A stretch of DNA of 64,000 bases from an uncultured bacterium (GTDB taxonomy: Bacteria > Verrucomicrobiota > Kiritimatiellia > CAIKKV01 > CAITUY01), in NCBI GenBank assembly GCA_903895695.1, contig CAITUY010000001.1:58700-122699 (forward strand), read 5' to 3'. Within the stretch, counting starts at the first letter, position 1; each line of letters starts with the position of its first letter. Below the pieces are notes generated by a model that saw only the letters and a list, made by a program, of their open reading frames with translations, searched no databases and was not told the DNA's origin. Position numbers and translations under genes: made by a program. Positions 59,705 to 64,000 of this stretch are shown piece by piece.

Positions 59705-60136
59705 GTGAGACGCTGTTGGCGACGTGAGTCAGCAGGGCCTCCATTTTCCAAACTGCTCCGTATCGCATCGTCAACCCAATCAGCATCGAGAGGAGGGCGT
59801 GCAGGAGGTCAACTGGGACATTTTTCGCAAACTTACGCAACCGTAGCGTGTGACAGCATGCTCGGCGTACATCACTCCCAGTACTTTGCCTTGCCGGTCG
59901 CACTCATCGGATACCCCCCGCGGGTCCGGCGTGTCTCCATTGTAGCGGGGTATGTCGTGGACATGTGCATGCGAGACCGTCTGTCTATGCTGCGAAACGC
60001 CCGAGTGCTCACGCCACATTGACCCGCAATATCCCGCGCTCGCCCGGATAGTCCTCTTTCACCCGCCTCTGCCTGTGGCGCATACTGGTGGCATCCGATA
60101 GAGATGAACCAATGACATGGAGGGAGGGCGGGCTTC
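59705..60136. other. Intergenic region, no gene I can support
   Basis: About 430 bases between two plus-strand units. Minus-strand frames of 70-100 residues (for example one with VDLLHALLSMLIGLTMRYG) exist but have no ribosome site or recognisable family; they could be decayed gene ends. No tRNA or clear terminator is seen. Confidence 0.4.
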
Positions 60137-60925
60137 ATGACAAAGCAACTCACTGGCACCAAGGAATGGGCGTGCAAGACAGTCAATGTCTGCATGGGGT
60201 GTTCGCATGATTGCGCGTACTGCTACGCTAAGAGCATGGCCATTCGGTTTGGCCGATCATCCGTCGGCACATGGAAACAGCAAACCGCGCTGCCGGCGAA
60301 GCTGCTGGAAGCTGGTCGCGGCAAGCCGACGCGCGTTATGTTCCCTTCGACTCACGACATTACGCCGGAATGTCTGGATATATGCATGGACGCTTTGCGC
60401 CGTCTTCTGGCGAAAGGTCATGAGGTAGTGGTGGTAACCAAGCCTCATCTTGAGTGCATTCAGGCAATCTGCGACTGGTTCCCTTACCACAGGGACAAGC
60501 TGATGTTCAGATTTACCATTGGCTCCATGTCAGATGCGGTTCTGAAAGCATGGGAACCGAATGCTCCCACTTATGAGGAACGGCGCTTGGCGCTGCAATG
60601 GGCCTACGAATTTGAATTCCAGACGAGCGTATCGTGTGAACCGATGCTCGACACTCACGTTGAAGACATTGTCGAGGCTGTTGACGCCGATGTGACCGAC
60701 ACCATTTGGATCGGCCTGATGAATGACGTGAAACAGCGACTGACGCTCAACGGCGCTTCGCCTGAGATGCACAAGATGGGCGCGGAACTGATCCGGCAAT
60801 GCTCACGGGAGATGATTGGCGATCTCTACGGCCGACTGAAGGACAATCCCAAGATCAGGTGGAAAGACAGCATCAAGAAGATGCTCGGGCTGGAGCGGCC
60901 GAGCAGGGCGGGATTGGATATCTGA
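60137..60925 (+). CDS. SplB-like radical SAM protein, short form
   Basis: The 262-residue protein has the cluster motif CMGCSHDCAYCYAKSMA (C-x3-C-x2-C within) and a barrel with VMFPSTHDITPE, EVVVVTKPHLE and VSCEPMLDTHVEDIVEAV, typical of the spore-photoproduct-lyase-like COG1533 group. It lacks the N- and C-terminal domains of true SPL. A GAGGGAGGGCGGGCTTC leader provides the ribosome site. It heads a set with DUF488 and a second SplB-like gene 27 bases or less apart. Confidence 0.83.
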   Translation: MTKQLTGTKEWACKTVNVCMGCSHDCAYCYAKSMAIRFGRSSVGTWKQQTALPAKLLEAGRGKPTRVMFPSTHDITPECLDICMDALRRLLAKGHEVVVVTKPHLECIQAICDWFPYHRDKLMFRFTIGSMSDAVLKAWEPNAPTYEERRLALQWAYEFEFQTSVSCEPMLDTHVEDIVEAVDADVTDTIWIGLMNDVKQRLTLNGASPEMHKMGAELIRQCSREMIGDLYGRLKDNPKIRWKDSIKKMLGLERPSRAGLDI

Positions 60926-60952
60926 GAACGTACCGGCGAAGGAAGGACTCCG

Positions 60953-61417
60953 ATGACAACAGCAATTTGGACCATAGGGACACAGGGTCAACACGACGAA
61001 CCGTTTCTTGGCCTTTTGCGCAGGCACTCAGTGGATGCGGTCATTGACATACGCCTTCACAGTGAGGGCCGCTATTTCAAGTTCGCATCCGGCAAGCACA
61101 TCCGCGCGCTCGTGGAAGGGGCTGGCCTTGCGTACAGGCACGAAGTCGCGTTTGCGCCGACCGCGGCCATGCTCAAAGCGTATAAGGCAGGCGGCGCGTG
61201 GGCATCGTACGAGCCGGCGTACGAAAACCTTATTGTCGAGCGACGAATGGGGGAGCTGTGGACCGCAGAATACAGCCGGTATGAGCGCCCCTGCCTTCTG
61301 TGCGCTGAGGTTGATCCGGCCCATTGCCATCGAAGGCTGCTTGCGGAATTCCTGGCAAAGGAATTCGGTTTGCCGATTGTTCACCTGGTCGGAGGACGGA
61401 CGCATGACAACAACTGA
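60953..61417 (+). CDS. DUF488 protein
   Basis: The 154-residue protein shows the DUF488 pattern: TIGTQGQHDEPFLGLLRRHSVDAVIDIRLHSEGRY at the front, and PCLLCAEVDPAHCHRRLLAEFLAKEFG near the end, with the conserved Cys and His pairs. DUF488 is biochemically undefined; the Cys/His signature suggests a catalytic or metal role. It lies between two radical SAM genes, overlapping the second by 14 bases, so the three are likely to work together. Confidence 0.88.
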   Translation: MTTAIWTIGTQGQHDEPFLGLLRRHSVDAVIDIRLHSEGRYFKFASGKHIRALVEGAGLAYRHEVAFAPTAAMLKAYKAGGAWASYEPAYENLIVERRMGELWTAEYSRYERPCLLCAEVDPAHCHRRLLAEFLAKEFGLPIVHLVGGRTHDNN

Positions 61418-62528
61418 TCTCGACTGTCTGGAATTGGTGAAGAGAGTACATCCTGACTTCAGGGCCGTCTGGGAACGCGCGGCCTTGCAGGATCAGATAG
61501 CGCTCGCACGCTATTTCTTGCCGAAACGATCAGCGAAAGAAGTGGTTGAACCCACGCGACCCAAAGTCATCAAGTGGTACTGCCCGTTTGCTGCGCAGCA
61601 CGTTTTCCCGAGTGGCCATCGGTATTGCATCAACAGCTATGTCGGGTGTGCCCACAATTGTGCTTACTGCTACGCGAATGGTTACACGTTGGACCGTGTT
61701 TGCCCGAAAGAGGGTTTTGAGAAGCTCGTGGACAAGGATGTGAGCGACCTTGAGGAGTTTGAGGTCCCGGCTGCGCCTGTCCACCTGAGCAATAGCACGG
61801 ATGCGTTACAGGAGGGGCTGGAGTCACGTTATCGACACACGCGGTACGCATTGGAGCGGATGCTAGATCATCGGCGGCGGTTTACGACAATCACCATCCT
61901 GACCAAGAATCCAGGCTTGCCTGTGCGAGATGGCTACCTGAATTTGTTCAAGGAGCTGAATGTGCTGACGCTTGATAACCCAAAACGGAAGGTGTTCGAG
62001 CGCGAGGGGTTGCCAGCATTACAGGTTGAGGTGAGTCTGGCCTTTTGGCGGGAACCAGCACGTATATTTTACGATCCCGGGGCGCCATCTGTGGAGGACA
62101 GGAAGGCTGCAGTCGTGGCGCTTGCCGGAGCCCGCATTCCTATAGTACTACGAATCGACCCGCTTTTCCCACGATCGCCTGTTGCGGGCCACAAGAGTTT
62201 GGCCGACTTCGGTCTGGAAGAAGCACAGACTCTTGATGATCTTCGGGGGCTTGTCGCATTCGCAAAACAGGTCGGCGCGCGTCATGTCGTCTATTCGCCG
62301 GTGAAGATCATCCAGCCACGCCGTCGTAAAATGACAGACGCCATGGTCCGGATGAAGCAGGTCTACCGGGCAATGTCGTACCCCGAGAAACCGGTCTGGC
62401 GCGGCGGCAGTTTCCGTCTGTCGAAAGACATCGCTGACCGCGATATTGTTCTGCCTTTCCTGAGGATTTGCGAGGAAGCCGGCGTAAAAGCCAAGTTCTG
62501 CATGACCAACCTCGTCGAAACGCCATAG
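61404..62528 (+). CDS. SplB-like radical SAM protein, long form
   Basis: The 374-residue protein carries CINSYVGCAHNCAYCYANGYT (cluster motif C-x3-C-x2-C) and a COG1533 barrel (VHLSNSTDALQEGLE, TITILTKNPGL, QVEVSLAFW, RIDPLFPRSP, YSPVKIIQPRRRKM). ATG 61404 is within the end of the DUF488 gene; longer upstream extensions run through that gene and are rejected. SPL-type enzymes reverse thymine dimers; whether these act on DNA, RNA or nucleotides is unknown. Confidence 0.85.
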   Translation: MTTTDLDCLELVKRVHPDFRAVWERAALQDQIALARYFLPKRSAKEVVEPTRPKVIKWYCPFAAQHVFPSGHRYCINSYVGCAHNCAYCYANGYTLDRVCPKEGFEKLVDKDVSDLEEFEVPAAPVHLSNSTDALQEGLESRYRHTRYALERMLDHRRRFTTITILTKNPGLPVRDGYLNLFKELNVLTLDNPKRKVFEREGLPALQVEVSLAFWREPARIFYDPGAPSVEDRKAAVVALAGARIPIVLRIDPLFPRSPVAGHKSLADFGLEEAQTLDDLRGLVAFAKQVGARHVVYSPVKIIQPRRRKMTDAMVRMKQVYRAMSYPEKPVWRGGSFRLSKDIADRDIVLPFLRICEEAGVKAKFCMTNLVETP

Positions 62529-62585
62529 CTACCGCTAAGCTGGGAAAAAAGCCTGGATAGAAAAGACCCGGGCAAGGGAAAAGAA
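62527..62585. repeat. 59-base direct repeat, copy A
   Basis: It begins in the stop codon of the long SplB-like gene and is about 88 percent identical (52 of 59) to copy B at 62937-62995. It contains a hairpin (GCCTGG / CCGGGC) whose minus-strand reading is followed by TTTTTT, a terminator-like form. Confidence 0.75.
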
Positions 62586-62617
62586 ACGCATTTGTGAAAT
62601 CGGGGAGGAATGCCGGC

Positions 62618-62899
62618 ATGACCATCGAAGCTCTGAATGTGACCGCGAAACTGACAAAAGCATTTTACATGGGACTGCCGGATGCGGTCTTCCTGGTGTG
62701 CAGCGCCGGAATGTCCCCGCTGGAACCGTCGTTTGCTGAGTACGTCGTGCCGACTGCTCAGCGCGTCGAGCAGTGGAAAAGGATCAAAGACGCGCGTGTC
62801 GATCAACTCCAATGCGATGTCTACCAGAACAAGGATGCCTTTGACGACTTCCTGAAGGGCTGGCGGCGACGGCCCGACGGGGCTTGGGTACATGGTTGA
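62618..62899 (+). CDS. Small unknown protein between direct repeats
   Basis: The 93-residue protein starts MTIEALNVTAKLTKAFYMG. GGGAGG lies nine bases before ATG 62618; an upstream GTG at 62594 is possible but would precede the ribosome site. It is mostly helical, with a hydrophobic middle (DAVFLVCSAGMSP) that is too short to be sure of a membrane span. No family recognised. The gene lies between two copies of a 59-base repeat. Confidence 0.6.
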   Translation: MTIEALNVTAKLTKAFYMGLPDAVFLVCSAGMSPLEPSFAEYVVPTAQRVEQWKRIKDARVDQLQCDVYQNKDAFDDFLKGWRRRPDGAWVHG

Positions 62900-62936
62900 T
62901 GCGTGTGCGCATGAATGCGGGCGAGGGGCGGGAGAG

Positions 62937-62995
62937 AGCTACCGCTAGGCTGTGAAGAAAGCCCGGATCGGAAAGATCCGGGCAAGGGAAAAGAA
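62937..62995. repeat. 59-base direct repeat, copy B
   Basis: Same sense as copy A, 410 bases further on. In this copy the hairpin is perfect over nine pairs (GCCCGGATC / GATCCGGGC). Confidence 0.75.
62951..62983 (-). terminator. Rho-independent terminator of the 111-residue gene
   Basis: The nine-pair hairpin at 62961-62983 with loop GGAAA is followed on the minus strand by TTTCTTCACA. It lies 20 bases after the stop of the minus-strand gene at 63003. Confidence 0.7.
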
Positions 62996-63002
62996 GTAAG
63001 AA

Positions 63003-63338
63003 TCAGGCGATCTGGAGTTCGAGTTCATCCTCTTGAAGAAGCACTGGCTCAAGATTCCTGCTGTATTCCCTGGCTTCGACCTGCACGTGGCAGATGCCGC
63101 CGTTCGCGCGCCAAATGGCCCGCTCTATGCGCTCAATGATCCCGCTCGCCTGTTCGAACTCGTAGAGCGTTCCCATTGATGACGCCTGGAGCAGATGCCT
63201 CCGTCCGCATTCCGGTTTTACAAAGCCAAAATCATTCCTGCGGAAGCACCATTCCACCATGCAAGCGGCGATGATGCACTTCTCCTTGGGCTTGTTGTAG
63301 CCGCCGACCGTCACTGTCAACTCGCACAATCGTTCCAC
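63003..63338 (-). CDS. Small unknown phage-type protein
   Basis: The 111-residue protein is given a GTG start at 63338 because GAGGAGG stands six bases before it and longer frames run through the upstream terminator. It contains CELTVTVGGYNKPKEKCIIAACMVEWCF, possibly a small metal site with three cysteines, and a helical acidic end. No family recognised. It sits between two strong terminators, as many small phage genes do. Confidence 0.6.
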   Translation of the reverse strand: MERLCELTVTVGGYNKPKEKCIIAACMVEWCFRRNDFGFVKPECGRRHLLQASSMGTLYEFEQASGIIERIERAIWRANGGICHVQVEAREYSRNLEPVLLQEDELELQIA

Positions 63339-63354
63339 TGTTGCCTCCTCCCGA

Positions 63355-63388
63355 CGAAGAAAGAGCGGACTCACCGGAGTGAGCCCGC
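63355..63388 (-). terminator. Rho-independent terminator of the window-edge gene
   Basis: GCGGACTCAC (63365-63374), loop CGGA and GTGAGCCCGC (63379-63388) form a ten-pair stem with one G-U. On the minus strand TCTTTCTTCG follows. It ends transcription of the gene at 63439 before the next gene's ribosome site. Confidence 0.7.
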
Positions 63389-63438
63389 CCGTTGGGTTGA
63401 TCTCCTTCCCATTACCATGCGCGGGGGCACCGCGTTGC

Positions 63439-64000
63439 TCAGACCGGTTCCAGCACCTTGACAGTCCTGGGCGCCATGATGTCCTTGGTGACGACCGTGT
63501 ACGCCGCCGCGTGGTACAGGAACTCGGCCACGACTGCATCGCACAGTTTATCGAAGTCCTGCACGAGCTTGACCCTGTCTCGCAGTTGGTCCAGCGACCA
63601 CTCCGAGAAATCCTCGGACTGATCCATTCCGCGGCCGGGATAGGTCACGACCTGCGGCCTCGGCTTTTCCAGCACAGTCAGCGTGCCTGAGCATCTTTGC
63701 GTAGTGCATGGCACATTCTCCTTATGCCAAGTCAACTTGCCGCAGGTGTCGCACTGCGCAGTTTTCGCGTTCTGGTAGTCCAGGCCACCCTGGTACAGCA
63801 CCAAGTAACCGGATGACCTGCCATTGAATCCCGCCTGAACCCGCCACTCGTGGGCCGCCGCCCATTCATGCATGATGCCGCTTAAGGCATCGTACACCTC
63901 TGCCATGTCGAGCATGGCCCAGGCTTTGTCCATTTGCTCGCGTGACAGATCCAAGCGATGGATCTTCACGCAGTTGGCGTAGGACGTGGAGCGGTTCCAA
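63439..64000 (-). CDS. Phage-type protein with zinc-ribbon-like site, 5' end cut by window edge
   Basis: The frame stays open to base 64000 (encoding WNRSTSYANCVKIHRLDLS at the edge), so the true start lies beyond the window; a GTG at 63969 is only an internal possibility. Visible are FNGRSSGYLVLYQGG, a phrase I associate with phage-encoded proteins of unknown role, then two cysteine pairs (QCDTCGKLTW and PCTTQRCSG) that look like a zinc ribbon, and a helical end. At least 187 residues. Confidence 0.7.
   Translation of the reverse strand, partial: WNRSTSYANCVKIHRLDLSREQMDKAWAMLDMAEVYDALSGIMHEWAAAHEWRVQAGFNGRSSGYLVLYQGGLDYQNAKTAQCDTCGKLTWHKENVPCTTQRCSGTLTVLEKPRPQVVTYPGRGMDQSEDFSEWSLDQLRDRVKLVQDFDKLCDAVVAEFLYHAAAYTVVTKDIMAPRTVKVLEPV

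Larger units (their letters stand above)
35625..64000. mobile_element. Putative integrative element or genomic island, left end; right end beyond window
   Basis: The boundary is set by the half tRNA-Val at 35582-35624. Inside are a tyrosine recombinase next to the boundary, nuclease, helicase and radical SAM genes, phage-like small genes at the far end, and by eye lower GC than the upstream 35 kb. No second tRNA half or direct repeat closing the element was found in the window. It may be more than one element. Confidence 0.55.

Noticed and set aside
59688..60195. Small minus-strand genes between the MBL and SplB-like genes
   Set aside because: No ribosome site or family match; composition is not convincing.
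61008..61403. Longer N-terminus for the second SplB-like protein
   Set aside because: The extension runs in another frame through the DUF488 gene; the family start is at 61404.
1..64000. CRISPR array
   Set aside because: No regularly spaced direct repeats with unique spacers were found; the repeats present are palindromic, tandem or paired.

Overview
The window looks like a high-GC bacterial chromosome, most plausibly from the PVC group (Kiritimatiellota/Verrucomicrobiota-like). The reasons are an alternative complex III respiratory cluster, a uronate-polysaccharide degradation cluster, a secreted protease ending in a calcium-repeat-like and sorting-type tail, and short dispersed palindromic repeats inside and between genes. 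The placement is inference from gene content; there is no rRNA gene.

Region 1 (1-13.6 kb) is respiratory. A 5'-truncated copper P-type ATPase faces a long minus-strand operon: ActB, a fused ActC-ActD, ActF, a pentaheme ActA-like cytochrome, cbb3-type oxidase subunit I, a CcoO fused to a second cytochrome c domain, a CcoS-like protein, two small membrane proteins and a monoheme cytochrome c. Many joints are 4-base stop/start overlaps. Together they describe a quinol-to-oxygen chain. An NmrA-like protein and an orphan CuA cupredoxin follow.

Region 2 (14-21 kb) holds aroB, an unknown gene, a small lipoprotein, two PIN-domain toxin/antitoxin-like pairs with a VapC remnant, a glycosyltransferase and an M48 metalloprotease.

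Region 3 (21-30 kb) is a uronate catabolism cluster: FAD enzyme, SDR, Gfo/Idh/MocA oxidoreductase, cupin, GH88 hydrolase and XRE-cupin regulator on the minus strand, with KDPG aldolase and a KDG-type kinase divergent on the plus strand. A four-helix-bundle gene sits in it between inverted short repeats. Region 4 (30-35.5 kb) encodes an outer-membrane-like protein, a large subtilase/sedolisin-like protease and an MFS transporter.

Region 5 (35.58 kb to the end) looks like the left part of an integrative element. It starts at the 5' half of a tRNA-Val(UAC), followed directly by a tyrosine recombinase, and is by eye less GC-rich than the rest. It carries nuclease-type genes (HhH-GPD, NERD, a split DUF2779, a PD-(D/E)XK-like protein), an operon of tandem AAA+ ATPase / unknown / MetK / degenerate ComM-like protein / two unknowns, and then the most unusual locus, 49-62.5 kb: GHKL ATPase, radical SAM enzyme, DGQHR protein, ParB-like protein, SNF2 helicase, small nuclease and second ParB-like protein in one minus-strand operon; a second DGQHR protein and a metallo-beta-lactamase-fold enzyme diverging from it; and a plus-strand set of two SplB-like radical SAM proteins with a DUF488 protein. 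I read this as a candidate undescribed DNA-modification or defence system, with MetK as a possible supplier of SAM. The right end of the element lies outside the window; phage-like small genes with strong terminators close the window.
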